Shown here: positions 9,118 through 17,734 of the stretch, in pieces
How positions within the stretch are numbered: position 1 is the stretch's first letter
Layout: every line of letters begins with the position of its first letter
Assembly: GCF_003605635.1 (NCBI RefSeq)
Contig: NZ_QMDW01000013.1
Span: forward strand, 1-64,000
DNA from: Halonotius pteroides
GTDB taxonomy: Archaea > Halobacteriota > Halobacteria > Halobacteriales > Haloferacaceae
Direction of reading: 5' to 3'
DNA length: 64,000 bases
Notes under the pieces: generated by a model
What the model was told of the DNA's origin: nothing
Seen by the model: only the letters and a program-made list of their open reading frames with translations
Database searches by the model: none
Made by a program: the position numbers and the translations under genes

Positions 9118-9504
9118 CTACTCTATCTGGTGCCATTCTTCGAATCTCCGTATATAGCCTTTGAGGTTCTCTCTCAAGTGTTCTTCGGCGCGATTGAGGG
9201 CGACGTTCGACGGGAGCGGCGGTGTCAGTTCGTGACTCTCGATCTTTGCACCGTCCCGGTAGATATCGATGTGAAGCCCGTCCTTGGTTACGTCGTGGGC
9301 AGCTTCGTTGCTACCTTCGCTGTCGTGATCGTACCGGACTACTTCCTCCCACTCATCTTCGACGATGTTGCGCCCATACTCCAATTGGACGACGAACCGT
9401 GTGACGACACCGCGCTCGATGTCGAGACCGAGCCGGCGGCGGGATCGACGACCTACTCGCTCTGTGAACTCCCTGTCGTAGTCCCGCGGTTTCTTTTCGC
9501 CCAC
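9118..9504 (-). CDS. TumE-like / DUF7718-type protein, candidate toxin
   Basis: 128 aa with a GTG start. A basic N terminus (GRRSRRRLG) precedes a beta-rich core FVVQLEY...W.EVVRYDHD.....HD....GLHIDIY, then a helix (NRAEEHLRENLKGYIRRFEEWH). The pattern YG..DEW..V.RYDH with later HD and H residues resembles the haloarchaeal DUF7718 group and, more loosely, TumE (DUF6516) RNase-type toxins. The family assignment is by eye and moderate. It is followed 5 nt later by an acidic 47-aa gene and lies about 50 nt from a copy of the tRNA-Asp 3' end, suggesting accessory DNA. Confidence 0.6.
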   Translation of the reverse strand: MGEKKPRDYDREFTERVGRRSRRRLGLDIERGVVTRFVVQLEYGRNIVEDEWEEVVRYDHDSEGSNEAAHDVTKDGLHIDIYRDGAKIESHELTPPLPSNVALNRAEEHLRENLKGYIRRFEEWHQIE

Positions 9505-9555
9505 CGCGCTCGGTGCTGTCTCTCCGCGGCATCGGATAAAAATCTGGACGTGGAG

Positions 9556-9576
9556 GCCCGGAGCGGGATTTGAACC
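9556..9576 (-). repeat. partial copy of the tRNA-Asp 3' end (attachment-site scar)
   Basis: 21 nt identical to 9693-9713, the acceptor and T-arm part of the tRNA-Asp gene, in the same orientation and 137 nt downstream of it. Integrases that use tRNA 3' ends leave such duplications. Its inner 11 nt (9566-9576) are also inverted at 9603-9613, so GGATTTGAACC and GGTTCAAATCC can form a stem with a 26-nt loop. Confidence 0.65.
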
Positions 9577-9691
9577 TCACTCGCTCACTGTGTTCGCTCG
9601 TTGGTTCAAATCCGCCGTCGAACGTTTCCGACTCACGAGGGAACCCTCGCACACGCTACGCAGTGCTCGGGAGTATTGTTCGTCAGAAGAA

Positions 9692-9764
9692 CGCCCGGAG
9701 CGGGATTTGAACCCGCGTCACGACCGTGACAGGGTCGTATGATGGGCCACTACACCATCCGGGC
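9692..9764 (-). tRNA. tRNA-Asp (anticodon GTC)
   Basis: The minus strand reads GCCCGGA...TCCGGGC with discriminator G. D-arm TGTAGTGGCCCATCATA, anticodon stem CGACC/GGTCG around loop CTGTCAC (anticodon GTC) and T arm GCGGG-TTCAAAT-CCCGC are all intact. No intron and no encoded CCA. A partial 3' copy lies downstream, which points to past use of this gene as an integration site. Confidence 0.95.
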
Positions 9765-9822
9765 GAACGCATTCTATCGTATCGCGGTAAGGTAAATAAG
9801 GCTTCTCTTTTCCGGCAGTCAA

Positions 9823-10173
9823 CTACTCCTCGTAGGCTAGATTCATCAGCCACTGCGAGAAGGAGTCACTCTGTGGGTTAACCTCCTCTTCGCCGATAAA
9901 CGGCGAGAGCAGATCGCCGGCCATCAGCAGCCGGAACTCCAGATCCTTCGCCGTCGGCTCAAGATAGTAGGTGTTGTGCCCGTTGTAAACGGTCTGCTCG
10001 CGGTTGATCAACTCAGCCTCAACCAGCTTTTCGGCGATCCGGCTCCCCTTCCGCGAGGAGATGTCGAGTTCCTTCCAGAAATCGCTTTGATGAATCCCAC
10101 CGGTTTCCTTGATGAGTTCGAGTCCGCGCTGCTCGTCGGCGGAGAGGTCGACCTCGGCTTCGGACACACTCAT
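9823..10173 (-). CDS. winged-helix transcriptional regulator
   Basis: 116 aa. After MSVSEAEVDLSADEQR comes a winged-helix domain: ELIKETGGIHQSDFWKELD (helices 1-2), SSRKGSRIAEKLVEAELI (recognition helix and turn) and the wing REQTVYNGHNTYYLEP. A C-terminal helical part (FRLLMAGDLLSPFIG...QWLMNLAYEE) probably mediates dimerisation. It is typical of small haloarchaeal MarR/Lrp-like regulators. Targets are unknown. An ATG three codons earlier (10182) is the alternative start. The NRDE gene ends 25 nt upstream on the same strand, suggesting a bicistronic unit. Confidence 0.75.
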   Translation of the reverse strand: MSVSEAEVDLSADEQRGLELIKETGGIHQSDFWKELDISSRKGSRIAEKLVEAELINREQTVYNGHNTYYLEPTAKDLEFRLLMAGDLLSPFIGEEEVNPQSDSFSQWLMNLAYEE

Positions 10174-10198
10174 TGGATTCATTCGGGCCGCAACTCGT

Positions 10199-10951
10199 TT
10201 AAAGGCTGCTTTCGACGCGCTCGAAGCCTGTCCGACACGGCGGCCCATCCGCAAACCAGTAGCTACCGACGCCTGTGGTGGTCTCACCGCCGAGTTCGAC
10301 CAGCGATGCCGACCGCGTGCCGAACCCATCGCCGTGGACACAGACGCCGTACTCGTGATCACCGAGCACGGCGGCGGCCTGTTCGCGCCACACCGCGGCT
10401 GTCGGTGGAGCCGCCTCGTCGACGCTGAGAGCTGACCGCACCGCGGTCGCGTTGGCGGCCTGCTGACGACCCAACTCCGGCCGTTCCGGCGGCTCAAACG
10501 ACGCCCCATCCGCGCCGACGTTGACGACGACGTGAACCCCGGGGTTGAACTCGGTGACGCCGAGTTCACCATCCCACTCAAGCAGCACGGCTCGGTCGGC
10601 GTCGGCGACAACGAGATTGAAGCCGGCGTAGCTGTCGACCGCGACCGCCTGGTCGACGGCGTCGATAGCGGCATCCGCTGACGCAGCACCGAGGCAGTCA
10701 GCGACGAGTTGGCCCCGCGAGCGCTCACCCGCGCGGTCGACCCAGCGGTTGGTGATTCCGACAAACAGACCGGCTTCGTTGTAGCCGATCCATGTCCCGC
10801 CGGCGCGGGCGTCCCGCGGGGCAATCACCTGCGGATCGGTTTGATACAGCCCCGGCGGCTCGCTGGGACGGTCGGTGGCCTCATCACGGTTGGCGGCAAC
10901 GACGACCGGCGCGTCGGCAACGGCCTGCCACGCAAAAACGAGTGTACACAC
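10199..10951 (-). CDS. NRDE-family (TANGO2-like) protein
   Basis: 250 aa. The N terminus M-C-T-L-V-F-A-W with a cysteine at position 2, followed by AANRDE and later GGTWIGYNEAGLFVGITNR, identifies the NRDE/TANGO2 family, whose N-terminal Cys resembles Ntn-hydrolase nucleophiles. Molecular function is not settled; animal TANGO2 has been linked to haem and lipid metabolism. The GTG at 10951 was chosen because it places the conserved Cys at position 2, whereas the upstream ATG at 10978 would bury it behind nine residues. Confidence 0.82.
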   Translation of the reverse strand: MCTLVFAWQAVADAPVVVAANRDEATDRPSEPPGLYQTDPQVIAPRDARAGGTWIGYNEAGLFVGITNRWVDRAGERSRGQLVADCLGAASADAAIDAVDQAVAVDSYAGFNLVVADADRAVLLEWDGELGVTEFNPGVHVVVNVGADGASFEPPERPELGRQQAANATAVRSALSVDEAAPPTAAVWREQAAAVLGDHEYGVCVHGDGFGTRSASLVELGGETTTGVGSYWFADGPPCRTGFERVESSL

Positions 10952-11105
10952 GATCGCTTGTAGCAGCGTCACCAACAAGAATCTCGCCCTGTCTCGCTAC
11001 CGCGATTCGAGCACCTGGTTCGTCCATTCGACACCGCACCTATACCCACCGATCGGGGCTAAGATCGATACCATAAGGTACGTTCATGTGAAACAGTGGT
11101 AGTAT

Positions 11106-11729
11106 ATGAGTACGCAGGGTCACGCCAGCAAGCCATCGACGCCAGAGATCGACAGCAATCTCCTCATCACCGTCTCCGGCCCGCCGGGCTGTGGGGCGAC
11201 GACACTCTGTGAACGCCTCTCGGAGGCGATGGACTGCCCCTACGTGTCGGGTGGCGACATCTTCCGGGAGCTCGCCGAGGACGGCGAACTTAGTCTCCAC
11301 CAACAGACCGCGATTGCCGACAGCTCGGCTGATATCGACCGCGCACTCGACGAACGACTCCAATCAATCGCCGAAAAATGGGGTTCCTCCGGAAAGCCCT
11401 TTATCCTTGAATCCCGTCTCGCTGGCTGGTTGGCCGGCGAAAACGCGGATCTTCGGATCTGGCTCGACGCACCGGATGAGGTACGGGTTGATCGCGTCGA
11501 CGGCCGTGAGGAAACCGAGGCTGAGATGCGTGTCCGGGAGGTCAGCGAGGCTGGCCGCTATCAGAAATATTACGACATCGATGTTGAGGATCGCGAGTTC
11601 TACGACCTCAACATTAACACCGCCCGCTGGGGCAAAGCAGGCGTCTTCCAGCTTGTCAAAACCGCGATTGAGCAGTACGACGCCGAAGCCGACGAGGGGG
11701 CCTACGAGACACCGCCCGTCGAGTTTTGA
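11106..11729 (+). CDS. cmk: (d)CMP kinase, archaeal type
   Basis: 207 aa. Phosphorylates CMP/dCMP with ATP for pyrimidine nucleotide supply. The phosphate-binding loop GPPGCGATT (25-33) begins the core, followed by YVSGGDIFRELAE, the LID-like RLAGWL..NADLRIWLDAP and the C-terminal R-x-Y-YDID..DREFYDL.INT typical of archaeal Cmk. The usual Walker lysine is replaced (GCGAT), which resembles the GSGTT form common in archaeal Cmk, so it is not evidence of inactivity. Seventeen extra residues precede the first strand. It is a separate transcription unit. Confidence 0.87.
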   Translation: MSTQGHASKPSTPEIDSNLLITVSGPPGCGATTLCERLSEAMDCPYVSGGDIFRELAEDGELSLHQQTAIADSSADIDRALDERLQSIAEKWGSSGKPFILESRLAGWLAGENADLRIWLDAPDEVRVDRVDGREETEAEMRVREVSEAGRYQKYYDIDVEDREFYDLNINTARWGKAGVFQLVKTAIEQYDAEADEGAYETPPVEF

Positions 11730-11921
11730 GCAGGTGCGGCTCGCTTAACACGCTGAGTTCCGTTGCGGCGGACAGCATTTGCAGCTGAAACTGTGGTGGT
11801 GTCTCTGTCAGTGCGGCACCGAACGGTCTAATCGAACGATAACAGCCGTCGACGCAAGCGGATCTCCCCTGTTTAGCGTCGCGCGAAAGCTTTAGGCGAG
11901 CCAGCGGCCTACGCCGATCCA

Positions 11922-14465
11922 ATGAGTCGCGGCCCTGCAGTGATTATCACCGAGAAGGATAACGCCGCCCGGCGGATCGCTGAGATCCTCAGCGACGGTA
12001 CCGCCGACACCGAGCGTGTCGCCGGCACCACCGTCTACAACTGGGGCGGCAACCGTTGTATCGGCCTCTCGGGACACGTCGTCGGTGTTGACTTCCCGCC
12101 GGAGTACAACGACTGGCGCGATGTCGAACCCGTCGAGTTGATCGACGCCCCCATCGACAAACAGCCGACTCAGGAGGGGATCGTCCGCGCGCTCCGCCAA
12201 CTCGCCCGCCGGGCCTCCCACGTCACCATTGCCACTGACTACGACCGCGAGGGTGAGCTGATCGGCAAGGAAGCCTACGAACTGGTGCGGGAGGTCAACG
12301 AGGACGTGCAGATCGACCGCGTGCGCTTCTCCTCGATCACCGACCGCGAGGTGACTGAGGCCTTCGACAACCCCGACGAACTCGACTTCGAGCTCGCCGC
12401 TGCCGGCGAGGCCCGACAGGTGATCGATCTCCTGTGGGGGGCTGCCCTCACCCGATTCCTCTCGCTTTCGGCGCGCCAACTCGGCGATGATTTCATCTCT
12501 GTCGGCCGCGTTCAGGGCCCGACGCTCAAGCTGATCGTTGACCGCGAACGCGAGATCGAGGCCTTCGACCCCGAGGACTACTGGGAACTCTTTGCTGACC
12601 TCGAAACCGACGAAGCCGGCGGCTTCGAGAGCCAGTATTTCTATCGGGACGAGGACGGCAACGAGGCCGAACGGCTCTGGGACGGCGACCGCGCCGATGC
12701 AGTCTACGACGCCCTCACCGAGTCCGAGACCGCTGCCGTCGACTCGGTCAACCGACGCACTCGCACCGACAGCCCGCCCGCGCCGTTCAACACCACGCAG
12801 TTCATCCGCGCGGCCGGCTCGCTGAACTACTCCGCCCAGCAGGCGATGAGCGTCGCCGAGGAGCTGTACACCGCCGGCTACCTGACCTACCCCCGCACCG
12901 ACAACACGGTCTACCCGGAGGATCTCGATCCGCGCGAACTGCTGGAAGCGTTCACCGGCGACAGCACCTTTGGCGACGACGCCGAGGGCCTGCTGGCGGC
13001 CGACGAGATCGAACCAACCGAGGGCGACGAGGAGACGACCGACCACCCGCCGATCCATCCGACCGGCGAACTCCCCAGTCGCAGCGAGCTCTCCGACGAC
13101 GAGTGGGAGATCTACGAACTCGTCGTCCGCCGCTTCTTTGCCACCGTTGCCGACGACGCGACGTGGGAACACCTGAAGGTCGTCGCCGAAATCGCCGACC
13201 GCGAGGTCGTCGACGGTGAGCCCCCGACCGAGGATCTCACACTGAAGGCCAACGGCAAACGTCTTGTCGAGGCCGGCTACCACGCTGTCTACCCCTACTT
13301 TAGCCAGTCGGAAACCCACGTCCCCGACGTAACTACTGGCGACGAGTTGGCGATCACCGATACCCAAATCGAGGCCAAACAGACCCAGCCGCCGCGCCGC
13401 TACGGCCAGTCGCGGCTGATCGAAACCATGGAGGGGCTAGGGATCGGCACGAAAAGTACCAGACACCATACAATTGAGAAACTCTACGACCGCGGTTACC
13501 TCGAAAACGACCCGCCGCGACCAACGATGCTGGCGAAGGCGGTCGTTGAGGCCGCCGAGGAGTTCGCCGATCAGGTCGTCTCCGAGGAGATGACCGCCCA
13601 ACTCGAAGCCGACATGGAGGCGATCGCAGCGGGCGAAAAGGCGTACGACGAGGTGACCGCTGAATCCCGCCGACTCCTCGAAGACGTTTTCGACGACCTC
13701 ACCGACTCCCGGGAGGCGATCGGCGACCAGATCCAGCAGTCGCTCAAGGCCGACAAAACGCTCGGCCCCTGTCCGGAGTGCGGCGACGACCTGCTCATCC
13801 GCACCAGCCGGCAGGGGTCGTACTTCATCGGCTGCAACGGGTATCCCGACTGTGAGTACACTCTCCCGCTACCGTCGACCGGCAAACCCCTCCTGCTCGA
13901 TGAGATCTGCGAGGAACACGAGCTCAGAGAAGTCAAACTGCTGGCCGGCCGGAAGACGTTCGTCCACGGCTGTCCGCAGTGTCAGGCCGACGCCGCCGAC
14001 GCCGAGGCGGATCGCGTGATCGGCAACTGCCCCGAGTGTGGAAAAGAGCACGGCGGCGAGTTGGCGATCAAACAGCTCCGCAACGGCTCGCGGCTCGTCG
14101 GCTGTACGCGGTATCCTGACTGCGAGTACTCGCTGCCGCTGCCGCGCCGCGGCGACATCGAGATCACCGACGATCACTGCGAGGAACACGGGCTGCCGGA
14201 ACTGCTTGTTACCTACGAGGACGAGGACAGAGAGTCCTGGGAGCTTGGCTGCCCGATCTGCAACTATCGGGAGTATCAGGCCCGCCAGAACGGCTCGGCG
14301 TTGGAAGCCATCGACGGCATCGGCGAGAAGACCGCCGAGAAGCTCCAGATCGCCGGCATCGAGGACGTTGCGGGTCTGAAAAATGCAAACCCCGACAAAC
14401 TGGCCGAAGAAGTCGACGGCGTTGGCGTCGACACCGTTCGCGATTGGCAGGCTGACGCCGACTGA
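11922..14465 (+). CDS. topA: DNA topoisomerase I (type IA)
   Basis: 847 aa; relaxes negative supercoils by transient single-strand cleavage. The TOPRIM start (AVIITEKDNAARRIA, then DYDREGELIG near residues 107-116) binds Mg2+. The active-site Tyr is in LTYPRTDN, Tyr323. The C terminus carries at least two topoisomerase zinc ribbons (CPECG...FIGCNGYPDCEY near 616-650; CPECGKEH...VGCTRYPDCEY near 704-735), further Cys pairs, and a helix-hairpin-helix region (AIDGIGEKTAEKL, about 790-847). It is monocistronic and starts 190 nt after cmk with ATG MSRGPAV. Confidence 0.95.
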   Translation: MSRGPAVIITEKDNAARRIAEILSDGTADTERVAGTTVYNWGGNRCIGLSGHVVGVDFPPEYNDWRDVEPVELIDAPIDKQPTQEGIVRALRQLARRASHVTIATDYDREGELIGKEAYELVREVNEDVQIDRVRFSSITDREVTEAFDNPDELDFELAAAGEARQVIDLLWGAALTRFLSLSARQLGDDFISVGRVQGPTLKLIVDREREIEAFDPEDYWELFADLETDEAGGFESQYFYRDEDGNEAERLWDGDRADAVYDALTESETAAVDSVNRRTRTDSPPAPFNTTQFIRAAGSLNYSAQQAMSVAEELYTAGYLTYPRTDNTVYPEDLDPRELLEAFTGDSTFGDDAEGLLAADEIEPTEGDEETTDHPPIHPTGELPSRSELSDDEWEIYELVVRRFFATVADDATWEHLKVVAEIADREVVDGEPPTEDLTLKANGKRLVEAGYHAVYPYFSQSETHVPDVTTGDELAITDTQIEAKQTQPPRRYGQSRLIETMEGLGIGTKSTRHHTIEKLYDRGYLENDPPRPTMLAKAVVEAAEEFADQVVSEEMTAQLEADMEAIAAGEKAYDEVTAESRRLLEDVFDDLTDSREAIGDQIQQSLKADKTLGPCPECGDDLLIRTSRQGSYFIGCNGYPDCEYTLPLPSTGKPLLLDEICEEHELREVKLLAGRKTFVHGCPQCQADAADAEADRVIGNCPECGKEHGGELAIKQLRNGSRLVGCTRYPDCEYSLPLPRRGDIEITDDHCEEHGLPELLVTYEDEDRESWELGCPICNYREYQARQNGSALEAIDGIGEKTAEKLQIAGIEDVAGLKNANPDKLAEEVDGVGVDTVRDWQADAD

Positions 14466-14638
14466 ATGGCCCCTCCGAGACAGCCATTGCGTTCTGTATA
14501 GTCTAACACATTCGAACTCGCAGCCTTCGATTCTCACGGCATCCCAACTATCGGGTAGCTATCACGAGAGTTACTCCCGGGGGTGTCTCTGTGCTGCTGT
14601 GAACACTTTTTTGAGGCTACCTCCGGGATGGCCGACCG

Positions 14639-15682
14639 ATGGATCCGCTTGAGATCGCCCTCCGAATTCTTGGTGGGATCGTTCTTATCGGCGTGAACGC
14701 CTACTTCGTCGCCATCGAATTCGCCCTGACCCGGCTCAGGCAGTACCCCGAATCCGAGTTCGACACGCCCGGACTTGAACTCGCTTGGGAGATGACCAAC
14801 GATCTGGAGTTTTACCTGACGACGTGTCAGGTGTGGATCTCCGCGACGAGTATCGCCCTCGGGATTATCGCCGAACCCGGGCTGGCAGCCCTGATCGAGC
14901 CGCTGTTCGAAAACACCACGCTCGCGTCTGTCGGTGCCGGCTCACTGCTCGGCTTTCTCATCATCAATCTGGTGCATCTCACACACGGCGAACAGACACC
15001 GACGTATCTCGGTGTCGAACGCTCCAAACAGGTCGCGCGGTACGGCGCACGACTACTGTACTGGTTTGCGAAGATACTGGCTCCAGCTATCTGGGTCGGC
15101 GACTCGGTTGCCAAGGCCACACTCGGGCTGTTCGGCATCGAGATGACCCAGGCGTGGACGGAGACGGAAAAGGAGGTCATCGAAACCCGTGCGGACCTCC
15201 GCAATCGGCTGGGATCGGTGCTCGAAGAGGGCGAACTGCCTGCCGACCGGCGGGAGGAGATCATGAACGCACTGACTATCGGCGAGCAGTCGGTGCGAGA
15301 GGTCATGATTCCGCCCGAGGAGATCGTGGCACTGTCCACCGAGAACGGGATCGACGCGAACTTCGAGACGCTTGAGGCGAAGCCCCACACGCGGTATCCG
15401 CTGGTCGGTGATGATCTGACAGCGTTCGAGGGTGTTCTCTACAGCCCGACGCTGTTCAACAAGCGTGAGCAACTGTCCAGCGGCGAGACGACGCTGTCGG
15501 CGCTGGCCGCCCCGCCGATGACACTCTCGCCTGATACCGACGTGAGCGATGCGATCGACCAGTTCCAGACGGAACGCCAAGAACTCGCGCTCGTTATCGA
15601 GGACGGCGACGTGGTCGGTCTGGTGACTGTCACCGATCTACTGGAGACGATCATCGGCGATATCGAGGATCCGCTTGACTGA
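14639..15682 (+). CDS. CNNM (DUF21) domain protein with CBS pair
   Basis: 347 aa membrane protein. The CNNM/DUF21 transmembrane domain (about residues 1-180) has hydrophobic helices near 6-30, 65-90 and 98-125, and conserved polar stretches (AYFVAIEFALTRL; HLTHGEQTPTYLGV). A cytoplasmic CBS pair follows (about 205-345; REVMIPPEEIV, ending LVIEDGDVVGLVTVTDLLETIIGDIEDP). Related proteins (CorB/CorC, CNNM) are tied to Mg2+ or Co2+ efflux or resistance. No C-terminal CorC/HlyC domain follows. The T-rich run around 14600 lies in front of the gene. Confidence 0.88.
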   Translation: MDPLEIALRILGGIVLIGVNAYFVAIEFALTRLRQYPESEFDTPGLELAWEMTNDLEFYLTTCQVWISATSIALGIIAEPGLAALIEPLFENTTLASVGAGSLLGFLIINLVHLTHGEQTPTYLGVERSKQVARYGARLLYWFAKILAPAIWVGDSVAKATLGLFGIEMTQAWTETEKEVIETRADLRNRLGSVLEEGELPADRREEIMNALTIGEQSVREVMIPPEEIVALSTENGIDANFETLEAKPHTRYPLVGDDLTAFEGVLYSPTLFNKREQLSSGETTLSALAAPPMTLSPDTDVSDAIDQFQTERQELALVIEDGDVVGLVTVTDLLETIIGDIEDPLD

Positions 15683-16019
15683 GGCAACTTCGCCACCATG
15701 TGGTCGCGCATTCGGATTTGGTCTTGACTAACCGACCGAAACAACCACCAGACCAGCGATATTGTCACCGACTTGCGTGCAAGGTGGAAGGCGCGTGTCG
15801 GTCACTCGTTGATTGAGGGGTTCAGCTCAACCTCAACGTTGATAGCGGAATTATTAATCTCTCCTGCAGGTACTATCTAGTCAAGCGGTCACATTCGACA
15901 CCCTACATACCCATCGGGTTTAGACTAAGCCATAGACGACGATACGATTCACAGCACAGATTACAGCATATCACTGGACACCGATGTCTGAGGTAGACAG
16001 TGCAGACAGTAGTATAGTT
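15683..16019. other. convergent intergenic stretch, no gene seen
   Basis: 337 nt between the CNNM gene (plus) and pstB (minus). No ORF with haloarchaeal composition was found. In particular no phoU-type gene follows pstB, although phoU often closes pst operons. Confidence 0.5.
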
Positions 16020-16880
16020 TTACTGCTTGTCGTCGCCAGCGGCTGGCCCTTCGCCCCCAGCAGAGGTCGGTGGTGTAGTCGTTGGCCCAGTAGCGTTATC
16101 TTCCCGGTTGACCGGTGTTGGGCCACCAATGAACGCTTTTGTCCGCTCCTGTTGTGGATCTTCGAAGAACGACCGAACATCGTTGCTCTCGATAACTTCT
16201 CCGAGATAGAGGAACACAACCTCGTCGGCAAGCCGGCGGGCTTGGGCCATACTGTGAGTGACAAGAATGATCGTATATTCGGATTTTAGTCTTTTGAGCG
16301 TTTTTTCGACGCTTTCGGCCGACACCGGATCGAGCGCGGAGGTTACCTCGTCGCAGAGCAACACGTCCGGCTCAACGGCCAGTGATCGGGCGACACAGAG
16401 TCGCTGGATCTGTCCGGTCGATAGCTCCGCGCCCGGCGCGTCAAGCCGGTCGGCGACTTCATCCCAGAGGTTGACCTTTCGGAGATAGGTTTCGACCTTT
16501 TCGTCGAGATCGGCCTTCGACTCGTAGTCACCGTGGATGCGAAGCCCGTAGGCGACGTTTTCGTAGATTGACACGGGCAGCGCGGTCGGCGTTTGGGGGA
16601 CGTAGCCGATCCGTTTGCGTATCTCCGGGGCTGGCACGTCAGTGTTGTACACTGAGTCTCCTGAGAGCAACACATCGCCATCGATTGTGACGTTTTCCTG
16701 AATCTCGTGGAGCCGGTTGAGTGATTTCAGTAGCGTTGATTTCCCACAGCCGGACGGCCCGATGATCGTTGTGAGCGTGTTCGCTGGGAAGCCGATAGAG
16801 ACGCCTTTGACGGCCTCGATCTCGCGGTCGCCGGTGTACGTTACTGAAAGCTGGTCTGTCGTGAGTGGGGTATCTGTCAT
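16020..16880 (-). CDS. pstB: phosphate-type ABC transporter ATPase
   Basis: 286 aa ATPase energising PstCA. Walker A GPSGCGKST (about 39-47) and the PstB-like KSLNRLHEI follow the first strands. The signature is LSTGQIQRLC, not the usual LSGGQ, and Walker B reads VLLCDEVTSALDP, with V where P is usual. An H-loop ILVTHSMAQARRLAD is present. The last 35 residues are a Pro/Thr/Gly-rich tail. The ATG at 16880 overlaps the pstA stop by four bases (ATGA), indicating translational coupling. Confidence 0.88.
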   Translation of the reverse strand: MTDTPLTTDQLSVTYTGDREIEAVKGVSIGFPANTLTTIIGPSGCGKSTLLKSLNRLHEIQENVTIDGDVLLSGDSVYNTDVPAPEIRKRIGYVPQTPTALPVSIYENVAYGLRIHGDYESKADLDEKVETYLRKVNLWDEVADRLDAPGAELSTGQIQRLCVARSLAVEPDVLLCDEVTSALDPVSAESVEKTLKRLKSEYTIILVTHSMAQARRLADEVVFLYLGEVIESNDVRSFFEDPQQERTKAFIGGPTPVNREDNATGPTTTPPTSAGGEGPAAGDDKQ

Positions 16881-17734
16881 CTGTTTCCTCCGGGTGTATA
16901 TCGCGCATAGCGGCCGGCTAACAGCTTCGAGAGGAGTATCAAGCCGAGTACGACACTGGTCAACACGAACGCCGCCGCGTATGCGTGGGAACGAACCTCG
17001 GCGTTAAACGACATCGCCTGATCGAAGATGAGCACTGGCAGCGTCGTCGCCGCCTCGAACAGCCCTCCGGGCATTCGAGTGCTTCGACCGGTGGTAAACA
17101 ACACGGTCGCCGCATCGCCGATACCGCGAGCAAACCCCATTACTAGGCCGGCGATCACGCCCGGTGCAGCCGCCCGAACGGTCATTCGCATGCTCTCAAA
17201 CCGGGTCGCGCCAAGCCCGTAGGTCGATTCTCGAACCGTTTCCGGGGCTGCGCGCAGTGCCTCATCGGTGTAGCGCGTCATAATCGGATACTGGAAGATA
17301 GCGATGGCAATGATACCGAAAAATAGACTCGTCTGGGCCCCCGTGGCGATGATGATTGTCAGCACAAAGACGCCGTAGACGATTGGCGGGGTTCCCCACA
17401 GCACGTTCAGAAACATGTTTACACCGTCGGAAAACCGTCTGCTGGAGTAGTCGCTCTGGAGGTAGACCGCTGTTGACACCGCAGCCACCATCGAGACGAC
17501 CGTTGCCGGGCCGACGATAAAGAGGCTACCAAGCACCGCATGCAGAAAGCCGCCCGTTCCTTCGAGCATGTATCGCGAGCCAGGTGGTGTGAATACAATC
17601 GATGGATCAGCGAGTAACACGCCGCCTCCTCTGGCAACAGTGACCCCAATAACCAACAGCAACACACCAACGACAAGCAAGGCGGCCGCCCGCACTGCGA
17701 TGCCGAACAGCCGCTGTGTCATATAGCGGTTCAT
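16877..17734 (-). CDS. pstA: phosphate-type ABC permease PstA
   Basis: 285 aa inner-membrane permease with about six hydrophobic helices. The EAA loop (YGLGATRFESMRMTVRAAAPGV...GFARGIGDAATVL) sits about 85-100 residues before the end, as in PstA. It pairs with PstC to form the channel. The ATG at 17734 was chosen because it overlaps the pstC stop by four bases (ATGA); a longer ATG start at 17746 would overlap further into pstC. Confidence 0.9.
   Translation of the reverse strand: MNRYMTQRLFGIAVRAAALLVVGVLLLVIGVTVARGGGVLLADPSIVFTPPGSRYMLEGTGGFLHAVLGSLFIVGPATVVSMVAAVSTAVYLQSDYSSRRFSDGVNMFLNVLWGTPPIVYGVFVLTIIIATGAQTSLFFGIIAIAIFQYPIMTRYTDEALRAAPETVRESTYGLGATRFESMRMTVRAAAPGVIAGLVMGFARGIGDAATVLFTTGRSTRMPGGLFEAATTLPVLIFDQAMSFNAEVRSHAYAAAFVLTSVVLGLILLSKLLAGRYARYTPGGNR

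Noticed and set aside
11178-11203. Cmk P-loop lacking the Walker lysine (GCGAT)
   Set aside because: Archaeal CMP kinases often have GSGTT-like loops, so this was not counted as a defect.
11892-13367. 491-codon frame antisense to topA
   Set aside because: GC-rich coding DNA commonly yields long antisense frames; the plus strand is a full topoisomerase I.
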